The notes under the pieces: generated by a model
What the model saw: only the letters and a program-made list of their open reading frames with translations
The model's database searches: none
Told to the model about the DNA's origin: nothing
DNA from: Chitinophaga rhizophila
Lineage (GTDB): Bacteria; Bacteroidota; Bacteroidia; Chitinophagales; Chitinophagaceae
Direction of reading: 5' to 3'
DNA length: 64,000 nt
Assembly (NCBI RefSeq): GCF_019492185.1
Contig: NZ_JAICCF010000001.1
Coordinates: 620,001-684,000, forward strand
In this document: piece after piece, positions 8,896 through 17,786 of the stretch
Numbering within the stretch: position 1 is the stretch's first letter
How the letters are laid out: each line of letters starts with the position of its first letter
Program-made: the position numbers and the translations under genes

Positions 8896-10715
8896 ACTAC
8901 CTGCATTTTAGTGAAGAATGTTGCCGGTCGGTAAGCTGCTATAGGATTATCCACTATACCGATTGATGGTACGTCAAAAGGATTCGCCCGGTTGCGTAGC
9001 TGACGGTTATTACTGATCTGCAAGCGATTTAAGGCATCCGGACTGATCTCTTTCACAAACAGGTCGAATTGCCGGAACTTGTGCTCCAGCTGCGGATGCC
9101 GCTCACAATATGTCAGTACTACCTCTGCCACCAGCTCCCAGAAACGCTTTTCGGAATAATCCATATGCTCTTCCAGAATAGCTGCAACAAAGCGGAAGAT
9201 GCCGTCAAATATCTGTGTAAACAGTGGCAATGTCCTCACCTCATCTGGTACACTAACACGTAGACGGCTGGCTACTTCGGGTAATACGATGTCTTCACTG
9301 AGCACAGATACTTCCTCGCCGATGTCTTTCATAATAGAACGTACCGGCACATGATCTTCCAGCACAAGAATAATGTTCTCTCCATGCGGCATAAACACCA
9401 TATCATGCTGATAAAAACAATGCAGCAAAGGGCTCATATAGATATGAATGTATTGCTTCAGCCAGGCGTCTGCATCCAGACCAGATAACCTGATCAGTGC
9501 CGGCAGCAATGCCTGCCCCTGCGTATCTACATGCAGCAAAGCAGCCATTGTCATGATACGTTGTCCTGGTTCAATACGGGATAGCGGGCTTTCCCGCCAC
9601 AACGCGGCCAACATCTTCTTGTAGGGATTATCTGTCTTAGTGGCCTGCGTATAATAGCTGTTGGAATAGCCTGTAGCGGCAATCTCACGGAGTGTACAAA
9701 AACCGGTCTCCTGCAGATATGCATCTTGTAACACCAGCGTATTTACCCACTCATTGATACCCGGTGTCGTACGCATAAAATAAGGTGATAATCCCCGTAC
9801 ATACCCCATATTCAATATGGACAAAGCTGTCTTTACATAGAACTTCTCCGGACGATCAATATTAAAGAACGTACGGATTGATTGCTGCGGCAGGTATTGA
9901 TCTTTTCCATAACCCAGCAGCACCAGTTTATTAGCCGCTATATCAGGCGCAAAGATATTAGCCAGCTTATTATACCATTGCCACGGATGCACGGGTATAA
10001 AGTAGTAATCTGCCGCATCAAGACCTTTGCTTTCGAGTATTGCATCAAAGTCTGCCGCAAGCTGACCCAGCTCCTGCTGCTTCACCTGCGCATAGTCAAG
10101 TGGCAGTATACTGGTAAACTCTGTACAACTATGATGTCCTGCCAGCCAAAGTAAAGCAAACGGGGTGGCTGCCTCTGGTGCAAAACCACGGTAATCAGCC
10201 GCGTCAAAGCCTACCCTTCCATTATTAGCAATAAAGCGGGGATGTCCCGTCATGGCGTGCTCAATCTCCTGGTAACCTGCGCCGGCAAGGTAGGCGGAAG
10301 AAGGAGCCTCCTGCGCATGTATATAAGCGCTGCCATACAAGGTAGCTGACACTTCCTCCATATACACCGGCAGCATTGCCGGATCCATATTCAGCTGCTC
10401 GCTGAACTCCACAATGAATGCCAGTGCGTCCAGCGCAACCGCCTTACCATTCACGAGTTTCTCAATAGATTCCGTCTGGATATACCAATGATTCAGGCGC
10501 AGTATTTTAGCCCGGAAACGGTACTCCACACCCTGCTGATCAGCGGTCAATACATAACACACCCATCCCTCTTTCACATGCCTGTAAGAAGGCTGTATGA
10601 TCTGTTCATGGGCATATTCTGCAATCATCTTGCGGATGTGCAGGCGATTCACCCTTGCCCATATTTCCGGTTGCAGATGGGCCACTGCATCCTGGGGAGT
10701 AACTGTATGAAACAT
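8892..10715 (-). CDS. IucA/IucC-family NIS siderophore synthetase (second copy)
   Basis: 607-residue NRPS-independent siderophore synthetase. These enzymes use ATP to adenylate a carboxylate (citrate, succinyl-hydroxamate or similar) and condense it with an amine or hydroxylamine. Family signatures include TGHPRFIANNGRVGFD, LPLDYAQVKQQEL, PVHPWQWYNKL, a central SIRTFFNIDRPEKFYVKTALS block, RTTPGINEWV, and the C-terminal HGENIILVLEDHVPVR with a FhuF-like region beyond. It is full length and clearly paralogous to the next upstream gene, sharing motif order and spacing. It lies 18 nt after that gene and overlaps the creatininase-like gene by 4 nt. Confidence 0.94.
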   Translation of the reverse strand: MFHTVTPQDAVAHLQPEIWARVNRLHIRKMIAEYAHEQIIQPSYRHVKEGWVCYVLTADQQGVEYRFRAKILRLNHWYIQTESIEKLVNGKAVALDALAFIVEFSEQLNMDPAMLPVYMEEVSATLYGSAYIHAQEAPSSAYLAGAGYQEIEHAMTGHPRFIANNGRVGFDAADYRGFAPEAATPFALLWLAGHHSCTEFTSILPLDYAQVKQQELGQLAADFDAILESKGLDAADYYFIPVHPWQWYNKLANIFAPDIAANKLVLLGYGKDQYLPQQSIRTFFNIDRPEKFYVKTALSILNMGYVRGLSPYFMRTTPGINEWVNTLVLQDAYLQETGFCTLREIAATGYSNSYYTQATKTDNPYKKMLAALWRESPLSRIEPGQRIMTMAALLHVDTQGQALLPALIRLSGLDADAWLKQYIHIYMSPLLHCFYQHDMVFMPHGENIILVLEDHVPVRSIMKDIGEEVSVLSEDIVLPEVASRLRVSVPDEVRTLPLFTQIFDGIFRFVAAILEEHMDYSEKRFWELVAEVVLTYCERHPQLEHKFRQFDLFVKEISPDALNRLQISNNRQLRNRANPFDVPSIGIVDNPIAAYRPATFFTKMQVV

Positions 10716-10733
10716 GTCAATATCTTTAAATAG

Positions 10734-12560
10734 TTAAACGGCCGCAACCTGTCTGTGCTTAAACGCTGCCAATGGATTTCTGAACGTACCGGCAAACTGC
10801 TGACTCTTAAAAGGATTATTCGGCTCTATCATTCGCTGATTGTTCCTTATCTGCAATCTGTTCAGGCAGGTCTTGATGATCTCATCTGAAAACAGGTCCG
10901 TACGACTGAATTTGTCTGCCAGTTCAGGATGCAATTGCTGATATCTGTGGATACATTCGGCTGCCAGCGACCAGAATTGCTCCTCCGGATAATCAGCGTG
11001 TTCTACCAGGATGTGAGATACGAAACGGAAGAAACAGTCAAATATCTGTGTGAAAATGGAGAGTATCTTTAATTCTTCCGGTACGGGTATAACAATACGT
11101 TTTGCCTTCTCCGGCAGTTTAAGTTCGCTGTTGACTACCGCTACTTCTTCAGCAATATCCTTCATGATTGCTCTTACCGGCACATGATTCTCCATCACCA
11201 GTATCACATTCTCACCATGTGGCATAAAGCGAAGATCGTAATAGTAAAAGCAATGTAACAGCGGGCTTAGATAAACATCCATATACTGCTGTACCCAGGT
11301 GGAAACATCCAGTCCTGATGCACGGATCAGTGCAGGCAACATCGCCTGGCCATGTGCATCCACATGCAGCAGCGCAGCCATGGTCATTAGCCGCTGACCG
11401 GCTTGCAATTTACCTACAGGGCTTTCCCGCCATAGCGTAGCCAGCATTTTTTTATAAGCGCTTTCCCCTTTAATGGCTGTCTCAAAATATTGGTTGGTGT
11501 ATCCCATTGTTGCAGCTTCCTTCAGCATAGTAAATCCCTTTTGCTGCAGATAAGCATCACCTTCTATCACTTCGCTGACCCACTCATTGATACCAGGAGT
11601 GGTACGCATGTAATAAGGGGACAGACCACGCATAAAGCCCATATTGAGTATCGATAATGCTGACTTAACATAAAAGCGTTCAGGTGTGCTGACATTGTAC
11701 ATGGTACGCACTGATTGCTGTGGCAGATAAAGGTCTTTACCATATCCGAGACATACAAGGTTATTCGCAGCAATATCCGGCGCAAAGATGCTTGCCAGTT
11801 TGTTATACCATTGCCATGGATGTATGGGCATGAGGTAGTAGTCTTCCGGCTGAAGACCTTTTTCCTTTAATATGCTATAGAAAGTATCCAGCGTATCTGC
11901 ATCTAATTCCTGGCGCAGCACATCATCATAGGTAAGCGTATCTATTCCGGTGAATACCGTTCTGCTTCTATGACCAGCCAGCCAGATAACAGGGAAAGGT
12001 GTAGCTGCTTCAGGCGCATATTTCCGGTAATCAACCGTATCATAGCCTATGCGCCCGTTATTTGCCACAAAGCATGGATGACCGGCCATCATAGCATGTT
12101 CTATATCCTGGTAGTCGGCCGTGGTCAGTTCTTCGGCTGTAATGGTATTATAGGTATGCATGTAGGCGCTGCCATACAGGGTACTGATGATTTCCTCCAG
12201 ATAGGTAGGCAGTAATACAGGGTCAAATCCGAGCTGCTCGCTGAACTCAGTGATGAAGTGTACCGCATCGAGTGGCACGGCAGTACCATTCACTTTTTTA
12301 TCGATGGAGGCAGTATCGATATGCCAGTGGTCAAGACTAAGTAACTTGGCGCGGAACCGGTATTCAATTCCTTCAGCAGGGCTTAGCTCGTACAACCCCC
12401 ATCCTGCATCGGTACCCGTCAAAATAGGCGTAATAAGCAGCTCATGTGCAAATTCCGCTATAATCTTGCGTACGTGTAATCTATTCACCTTTAGCCAGGT
12501 AGCAGGCTCCAGATGCGCTACGGCTTCTACTGCTGATGTATTAATAGCTTGTTGATTCAT
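10734..12560 (-). CDS. IucA/IucC-family NIS siderophore synthetase (first copy)
   Basis: 608 residues from the chosen start MNQQAINTS. An upstream ATG at 12584 would add 8 residues and overlap the decarboxylase gene; I preferred 12560 because it clears that stop and aligns with the paralogue's N-terminus before the shared AVAHL. NIS motifs are AGHPCFVANNGRIGYD, PIHPWQWYNKL, SVRTMYNVSTPERFYVKSALS, RTTPGINEWV and HGENVILVMENHVPVRAIM. Two NIS synthetases in one operon suggest two condensations, as with aerobactin, rhizobactin 1021 or petrobactin, or stepwise oligomerisation. Substrates are not assigned. Confidence 0.93.
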   Translation of the reverse strand: MNQQAINTSAVEAVAHLEPATWLKVNRLHVRKIIAEFAHELLITPILTGTDAGWGLYELSPAEGIEYRFRAKLLSLDHWHIDTASIDKKVNGTAVPLDAVHFITEFSEQLGFDPVLLPTYLEEIISTLYGSAYMHTYNTITAEELTTADYQDIEHAMMAGHPCFVANNGRIGYDTVDYRKYAPEAATPFPVIWLAGHRSRTVFTGIDTLTYDDVLRQELDADTLDTFYSILKEKGLQPEDYYLMPIHPWQWYNKLASIFAPDIAANNLVCLGYGKDLYLPQQSVRTMYNVSTPERFYVKSALSILNMGFMRGLSPYYMRTTPGINEWVSEVIEGDAYLQQKGFTMLKEAATMGYTNQYFETAIKGESAYKKMLATLWRESPVGKLQAGQRLMTMAALLHVDAHGQAMLPALIRASGLDVSTWVQQYMDVYLSPLLHCFYYYDLRFMPHGENVILVMENHVPVRAIMKDIAEEVAVVNSELKLPEKAKRIVIPVPEELKILSIFTQIFDCFFRFVSHILVEHADYPEEQFWSLAAECIHRYQQLHPELADKFSRTDLFSDEIIKTCLNRLQIRNNQRMIEPNNPFKSQQFAGTFRNPLAAFKHRQVAAV

Positions 12561-12571
12561 AATCACGGTTT

Positions 12572-14095
12572 TTATTGGCGCCATGCAGCACCGGTTTGTT
12601 TGATGGTATTAAGTACAAAATGCACGTCATCCATGGTGGTTAACGGATTAAGCATGGTGAATTTCAGGTAGAAGTTATCGTTCACACGAGTACTGGCTAT
12701 AAGCGCACGTCCCTCATTGAACATGGATTTCTTGATATACTGATTGAGGTTATCTAGTTTCTCACCACTGATATGTTCAGGCGCATAGCGGAACAGTAAT
12801 ACGCCGATATCTGAATAGTTCAGCAATTCCAGCTCAGGGTCCATGGCAATTACCTGTGCAGCTGTTTCGGCTGTTTCAATAATCGTTTCTGTATAAGCGC
12901 CAAGTTTCTGCTTCCCCATCAGGCGTAAGGTGAACCATAGCTTCAGTGCATCAAAGCGACGGGTGGTTTGTACAATGGATTTATTGATCTGATTCAGGTC
13001 GTCATAGTCTTCGTCTTTAGGATTCAGATAATCGACATGCATGCGCAACAGGCGGAGGTATTGTTTATCCCGCACAATGAAGGCGCTGCTGCTGATGGGC
13101 TGGAAGAAAGACTTATGATAATCCACAGTTACAGAATTAGCTGTTTCTATACCATTCAGCAGGTGGCGGTATTTATCTGTCAGTAAAAGTCCGCAACCAT
13201 AAGCGGCATCTACATGGAACCATAATTTATATTTGATGGCCAGGTTTCCGATAGCAGCCAGCGGATCGAGGTTACCAAAGTCGGTAGTCCCTGCGGTAGC
13301 CACCACTGCGATAGGGATGTTACCCTGCTGTATTTCCCGGTTGATAGCTTCTTCCAGTAACACAGGGTCCATACGAAAACGCTCATCTGTCTTTATCTCT
13401 ACCAATGCCTGCTCGCCTAGTCCGAGTACAGCGGCACCTTTATGATTACTGAAATGTGCCTTTTCAGAAATAAAGATGCGATATCGGGAGGCATCGGCAG
13501 GTAATCCCTGCTTTTTGATACTATGACCGGCATGGGTGATAGCATAGTGATCTCTGGCTAATAAAAGGCCCATCAGGTTACTTTGCGAGCCGCCTGGGGT
13601 GAATACACCATCAGCCAGATTGCTGAAGCCTATCTCACGTGCAGTCCAGCTAATCAGCTGTTGTTCCATCAAGGTACCTCCTGCGCTCTGATCCCAGGTA
13701 TCCTGAGAGGAGTTAATGGCCGCAATGAGCACTTCAGCAGCAACGGCAGGTATAACAATAGGACAATTCAGGTGAGCGATATATGCGGGCAGATGAAATG
13801 CAGTAGCATGTTTTACGTATAGCTCCTGCACTTCATTTAGCAGACTGTCATAGTCGGGTAACGGCGTATCAAAATCCACAGCCGCAAATGATGCCTTTAA
13901 TGTAGCGGAGGATACACCGCTAAAAGGCTGGCGGTTGTGATGGAGAAAATTCGTTACCAGTTCACGCGCGCCATTGATTGCCTTTTCATATTCAGCAGCC
14001 GATCCTTGATGAAAGATGTCTTTATACGTCTCCTTTACAGGCAATACAAGGTTATGCAGGGGCTGTTGCCAGCCTGCAAATGCGGTAGTACTCAT
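12572..14095 (-). CDS. PLP-dependent amino acid decarboxylase (group II, DesA-like)
   Basis: 507 residues. Group II (glutamate/aromatic/diaminobutyrate) decarboxylase fold: TPGGSQSNLMGLLLARD in the cofactor-binding region, WFHVDAAYGCG with the PLP-pairing Asp, and VDYHKSFFQP with the Schiff-base Lys. It is the first gene of the siderophore operon, so it probably makes the diamine backbone (cadaverine, putrescine or diaminopropane) that the monooxygenase hydroxylates, like DesA of desferrioxamine synthesis. Which amino acid it uses cannot be read by eye. Family firm, substrate inferred. Confidence 0.9.
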   Translation of the reverse strand: MSTTAFAGWQQPLHNLVLPVKETYKDIFHQGSAAEYEKAINGARELVTNFLHHNRQPFSGVSSATLKASFAAVDFDTPLPDYDSLLNEVQELYVKHATAFHLPAYIAHLNCPIVIPAVAAEVLIAAINSSQDTWDQSAGGTLMEQQLISWTAREIGFSNLADGVFTPGGSQSNLMGLLLARDHYAITHAGHSIKKQGLPADASRYRIFISEKAHFSNHKGAAVLGLGEQALVEIKTDERFRMDPVLLEEAINREIQQGNIPIAVVATAGTTDFGNLDPLAAIGNLAIKYKLWFHVDAAYGCGLLLTDKYRHLLNGIETANSVTVDYHKSFFQPISSSAFIVRDKQYLRLLRMHVDYLNPKDEDYDDLNQINKSIVQTTRRFDALKLWFTLRLMGKQKLGAYTETIIETAETAAQVIAMDPELELLNYSDIGVLLFRYAPEHISGEKLDNLNQYIKKSMFNEGRALIASTRVNDNFYLKFTMLNPLTTMDDVHFVLNTIKQTGAAWRQ

Positions 14096-14205
14096 ATATT
14101 GATGCTATTTTTTTCTGGGTTTTGACAAAAGATTTACCAGGCGATAGCTATATACAATGATATGGCTACGCCGATGTGAAATATATACTTGATGATGATG
14201 TTAAA

Positions 14206-14364
14206 TTATAGTCGCTCGTTTTCTACTGCACATACAGGATAATGTTCTAATAGCCATTGCTGGCCGGCCGGTACATGATACATATGTTGCGCAGCAATAT
14301 GCTTATAGCGGAGAGCAGGATGCGCCCCCGGACTAATTGTGGGTACTACGTATAAGGGTCTCAT
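14206..14364 (-). CDS. Small ORF upstream of the siderophore operon, unknown
   Basis: An ATG-started ORF of 52 codons on the same strand, ending about 110 nt before the decarboxylase start. It begins MRPLYVVPTISPGAHP and ends AVENERL. It has no hydrophobic segment and looks more protein-like than the surrounding DNA, with few rare residues and evenly mixed polar and aliphatic residues. I recognise no family. It could be a small leader gene of the operon, a remnant, or chance. Confidence 0.35.
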   Translation of the reverse strand: MRPLYVVPTISPGAHPALRYKHIAAQHMYHVPAGQQWLLEHYPVCAVENERL

Positions 14365-14906
14365 TCGATAAGTTTTTTAACGTCGAGGTCTGGAATTGAT
14401 TAACATGTCTTTAACCGTACGTTGTTATTGCAGCAACAACAATAGGTAAAAGGTCTTTTAATGTTACGATGCTTAACGGATTAACTAAGCCCTACAAATT
14501 TGCATCATCTGTATCGAGTGAGATAATCGAAAGCGGAAAACATTTTACGCAATAAGGAAAATACATGTGTTGTTGGTTTTTGGTGGTTAACAAAATTATT
14601 TTATCATTAAGACTACTGAAATGAAAGCATGCAAACATCAATTTTTCACATGATTCTTCGAGAAGTAAATGGGATAACTAACACTGCAAAAATACGATTT
14701 TTCCCGATGCCGGCAATGCGAAAATGACATAATATTAAAAGCGTTGAATAAGTATTTTATTTTCAGTGGAATGAGAAATCAGCGCATTGAAAATGGCTTT
14801 ATAATCTGCATTTCAGCGTATCTACATCAACTTCCATCTCCTTTTACCGACGTTAGTATCTGTTTCGTTAGATAAGGCTTTATTTTTCACATGTTCGGTC
14901 CACCAA

Positions 14907-14956
14907 AAGGGCATCTTAAGGGCACTTCAATATCCCCGGGATATACAGATGCCCTT
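14907..14956. repeat. Perfect inverted repeat in intergenic region
   Basis: AAGGGCATCT at 14907-14916 and AGATGCCCTT at 14947-14956 are perfectly complementary with a 30-nt spacer. An internal TTAAGGGC offers an alternative pairing with GCCCTTAA. No T run follows. It could be a structured RNA, an operator or a remnant. Confidence 0.55.
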
Positions 14957-15564
14957 AACATGCCGTTTTAAAGCCTGGATGATATGAAAGATAAAGCCTG
15001 TTTTAACCTATAGAATACATACCCCTGATCCATCTATTTTCGGATGAAATCATCATGCAGTAACTGATCATTTTTTCAGTTAACCGTTGCAGTAGTTTAA
15101 GGTGAAAATTTTCGGGTAAAAGTTGTCCGATTTATCACTCTAATTTTACGAAGAATTATGCGCGCATTTCAATGAACAATCAGCAGCAAATCATCGCATG
15201 TATCATATGGTATAAACAAGTTGCATTTTGTATGCAAAAAAGTCGGGCAATGTATCGACCCACCAGCGCTCACCAATTTTACGCATTCCGCTGAAGGGTA
15301 CTGCTGGCAAGGAGTAAGGCCAACACGATCATCTTACTTAAATAAATAATATTCTCCGCACGCTGTTATCATTTATATATAGATAGCGTCAAAAAAGGGC
15401 GGCAATTTCACCCTGATTCAGAACAAAAAAACATCATATGTTGAGTGTATTTTCGAGGATGCATAAAAGGTATTTTATATATCATCATCGGCATTACAAA
15501 TCATATACGTTTTTTATGAAATTTAAGTGAGAAAAAGCTCTGCAATACTTCCTCAGTTTGTAAC

Positions 15565-15617
15565 TGTATTTTCCCCAAAATGGGACAGTTTGCAAACGTG
15601 TATTCCCCAAAGTGCAA
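15565..15617. repeat. Imperfect direct repeat
   Basis: TGTATTTTCCCCAAAATG at 15565 and TGTATTCCCCAAAGTGCAA at 15599 share a TGTATT-(TT)-CCCCAAA core about 34 nt apart, each followed by GCAA. It lies about 320 nt upstream of the sigma factor gene. It may be a regulatory site or chance. Confidence 0.3.
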
Positions 15618-15937
15618 TCTGCTGACTTGTACTCATTTAAATAACAAATAACGATTTTTTACCCTGACCAGCTATATAAATGAGTAAGAGGTATATATGT
15701 TGATTTTCAAACAATTACAAACAAATTACAGATTTTAGTTTATCAAGCTAAGCAGGTTATGTTGGTAATTCCCATGAAAAGAACACAAACTTGTGCGAGA
15801 ATTGCTGATTATCAGCGTTATAAAAGTGGTAAGTTCAGTCCGCAATAATTTCCTGATCACGTACGGCATACTTATTGGCTAAAACCTCAATGCGATAATT
15901 TCCTATATATTTCTATTCGTAAATATTAATTCAAACT

Positions 15938-16816
15938 ATGCTACAACAGCTTGCAAATTTGCCAGACAATGAGTTGATGGCCCGAGCAAGGAAACTGAAA
16001 GATGAGGAAGCTGCAGGGATTTTGCTCGAACGATATTGTCATTTGCTGGCGGCAGTCTCCCTACCATCTTTGAATAATTACGGGAATACACCGGATGACT
16101 TCTTCCCCCCATTATTGCAAAGGCTGTTTAAAAGCCTGCAAACACAGACGATCCCCAAACTAGGTGAATGGATGCAGTTCTTCGTAAAATCACAGGGTAA
16201 CAGGACAGCAAGGAATCAGTATTACTTCCCTACTTCCGCTTCCAGTGATATTACCAGGGTTGAATACAAGACCGAAAAAGCCAACAGCAACCTGTTGCAG
16301 AAACAGCAACTGGTATCAAGCATGAACACTGCCTTTGACCAGCTGAAAACAGCTGACAGAGAAGCTTTGCAGGAGTTCTACCTGGAGCAGAAAACTTTTG
16401 CGGAGATTGCTGCTGAACAAGGAACTACAATAGAAGAGGTAAGACTGCAGCTGAAAAGATCCAAGCAGGAACTTGCTTCGCTGGTATTGGCAGATCTGGA
16501 ACATGCAAAAGCAGAAAGACAGGAACAGGACTTCATTCCGGAAGCAATTATTCCTGAACCACAGGTAGCAAAGTTATATACAGAATATATACCCCTCGAA
16601 CTCGAGGCGAAAGTAGAAGAAATAGTATACCCAAAAGCGGTGACCCAAAAGCCGAAGAAATTTGCAGACACGACTAAACCCCGTAAACAGGAACAAGGTC
16701 TGCGCACAGGATACACTAAAATTGTAAAACAAGAACAAGATTCAAACTTAGGATATGCAAAATCTGGAAAACAAGGACAAGATATTAAAGATCTTCAGCA
16801 AGGTTCATTGTTTTAA
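15938..16816 (+). CDS. Divergent sigma-70/ECF-type RNA polymerase sigma factor with repetitive tail
   Basis: 292 residues. Residues 1-90 resemble sigma region 2 of Bacteroidota ECF factors (ERYCHLLAAVSL...DDFFPPLLQRLFKSL...WMQFFVKSQGNRTARNQ). Residues 130-180 resemble region 4 (FDQLKTADREALQEFYLEQKTFAEIAAEQGTT, then a helix-turn-helix). About 110 extra residues follow, rich in Lys, Gln, Glu and Pro, and end in a 14-residue tandem repeat (KQEQGLRTGYTKIV, KQEQDSNLGYAKSG, KQGQD). The 3' end overlaps the next gene by 62 nt in another frame. That gene encodes a zinc-finger membrane protein, so the two probably form a sigma/anti-sigma pair. The family call is moderately sure because region 2 is weakly conserved. 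Confidence 0.7.
   Translation: MLQQLANLPDNELMARARKLKDEEAAGILLERYCHLLAAVSLPSLNNYGNTPDDFFPPLLQRLFKSLQTQTIPKLGEWMQFFVKSQGNRTARNQYYFPTSASSDITRVEYKTEKANSNLLQKQQLVSSMNTAFDQLKTADREALQEFYLEQKTFAEIAAEQGTTIEEVRLQLKRSKQELASLVLADLEHAKAERQEQDFIPEAIIPEPQVAKLYTEYIPLELEAKVEEIVYPKAVTQKPKKFADTTKPRKQEQGLRTGYTKIVKQEQDSNLGYAKSGKQGQDIKDLQQGSLF
16685..16786 (+). repeat. 42-nt in-frame tandem repeat in the sigma factor tail
   Basis: Two full 42-nt units (16685-16726, 16727-16768) and a partial third encode KQEQ/KQGQ-led 14-residue repeats. The last part also encodes the N-terminus of the following gene in another frame. Confidence 0.7.
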
Positions 16817-17597
16817 CAAAGACCAGCTGCCACGTTACGTAGACGGACGTCTTACACACGTCGAAAAACATCTCTTAGAGCAACATCTTGTAAATTGTGA
16901 ACTCTGTAGTGATGCTGTACAGATACTACAGGAATCAAAATATAAAGCACAATACCAGTCAATGGGTATTAAAGTGCAGCAGTACATCCGGAAGAGCAGT
17001 TATATAGCGCCTGTTTTAGAAGCTGAACGATATCAGAAAAACGTACAGATCAAAGAAAACGTGCTGACATACTTCTGGGGCGCAGTAGCCATAGCGCTTG
17101 CAATAGGCTGTTTCTTCCTGGTACAGCGGCAGGTAGAGCTCGAAAACATGCATACTACTGTTGCCAAGACTGCACAGGTGATTCCGCCTGCTGACCAGCC
17201 TGTAACAGATAATAAAGTACTGACAGTAACCAGTGGTCATTCAGCTGCTACCAAGTCTGTACGAGATGTACAGGCCATGAAGCCCGCCGAAGGTGATGAT
17301 GCAGCTGATGAAGCAGCACTAGCAGGTATTGCCGGCGAAGGTACCGATCAGGATAAAGTGCTGTATAAAACCGCCATGACATATTACTACCAGGGCCAGC
17401 TGGATGAAGCAATGCCCCGACTTACAAAACTAACCAGCGATACAACCAGCCGTTACAGAGAATTGGCGCACTACCAGCTCGCCATGTGTTTTAAATACAA
17501 ACGACAGAAGGCCAAAGCAAGAAACATGTTTAAAGAACTGGTAAGTATGAATGGCCGTATGAAAAAAAGAGCCCAGACGGCATTGACTAAATTATAA
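16755..17597 (+). CDS. Zinc-finger, single-pass membrane protein with TPR-like C-terminus (putative anti-sigma factor)
   Basis: 280 residues. Residues 19-55 match the zf-HC2 anti-sigma pattern: HCFNKDQLPRYVDGRL, then EQHLVNCELC with the H-x3-C-x2-C ligands. A transmembrane helix is at about 108-125 (FWGAVAIALAIGCFFLV). The C-terminal periplasmic part has TPR-like helices (AMTYYYQGQLDEAMPRL, LAHYQLAMCFKYKRQKAKARNMFKEL). The start lies inside the preceding sigma gene. I keep it because the zinc-finger Cys19 falls at the edge of the overlap, so a start after the sigma stop would remove the motif. It would tether and inhibit the sigma factor at the inner membrane until a signal arrives. Confidence 0.78.
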   Translation: MQNLENKDKILKIFSKVHCFNKDQLPRYVDGRLTHVEKHLLEQHLVNCELCSDAVQILQESKYKAQYQSMGIKVQQYIRKSSYIAPVLEAERYQKNVQIKENVLTYFWGAVAIALAIGCFFLVQRQVELENMHTTVAKTAQVIPPADQPVTDNKVLTVTSGHSAATKSVRDVQAMKPAEGDDAADEAALAGIAGEGTDQDKVLYKTAMTYYYQGQLDEAMPRLTKLTSDTTSRYRELAHYQLAMCFKYKRQKAKARNMFKELVSMNGRMKKRAQTALTKL

Positions 17598-17660
17598 TTA
17601 CTTCTTCCCTCCCTGCGCAGGCAGATAGGCCGGCAGCAAATAAGACGCATTCTGATGATA

Positions 17661-17703
17661 AAAAAAGGACAAATCATACGAGTGATGATTTGTCCTTTTT
17701 TAT
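17661..17703. terminator. Bidirectional hairpin terminator
   Basis: AAAAAAGGACAAATCAT and ATGATTTGTCCTTTTTT form a 17-bp stem with A and T runs at both edges. It serves the zinc-finger gene on the plus strand and probably the SusC/SusD operon on the minus strand. Confidence 0.9.
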
Positions 17704-17786
17704 GTTTATAAGTGTTGTGCGACAGAAGTGCAGCTTAGCAGCATATTATCTGCTGCACGTTGCATCAGATGATATGGCATTCCTGG

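Larger units (their letters stand above)
14365..15937. other. Long AT-rich intergenic region
   Basis: About 1.6 kb between the siderophore operon side and the sigma factor gene. It is AT-rich with frequent stops in all frames, and I see no convincing gene. It holds a perfect 10-bp inverted repeat (14907-14956), a partly repeated CCCCAAA-containing stretch (15565-15617) and a few very short ORFs. It must contain the promoters for the leftward operon and rightward sigma gene, but I could not pick them confidently. Confidence 0.6.

Noticed and set aside
12561..12584. Upstream ATG for the first IucA/IucC gene
   Set aside because: It overlaps the decarboxylase gene and adds residues absent from the paralogue; the start at 12560 is preferred, though not proven.
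15761..15848. Very short ORF (about 29 codons, MLVIPMKRTQT...) before the sigma gene
   Set aside because: Too short, no initiation signal or conservation can be shown.
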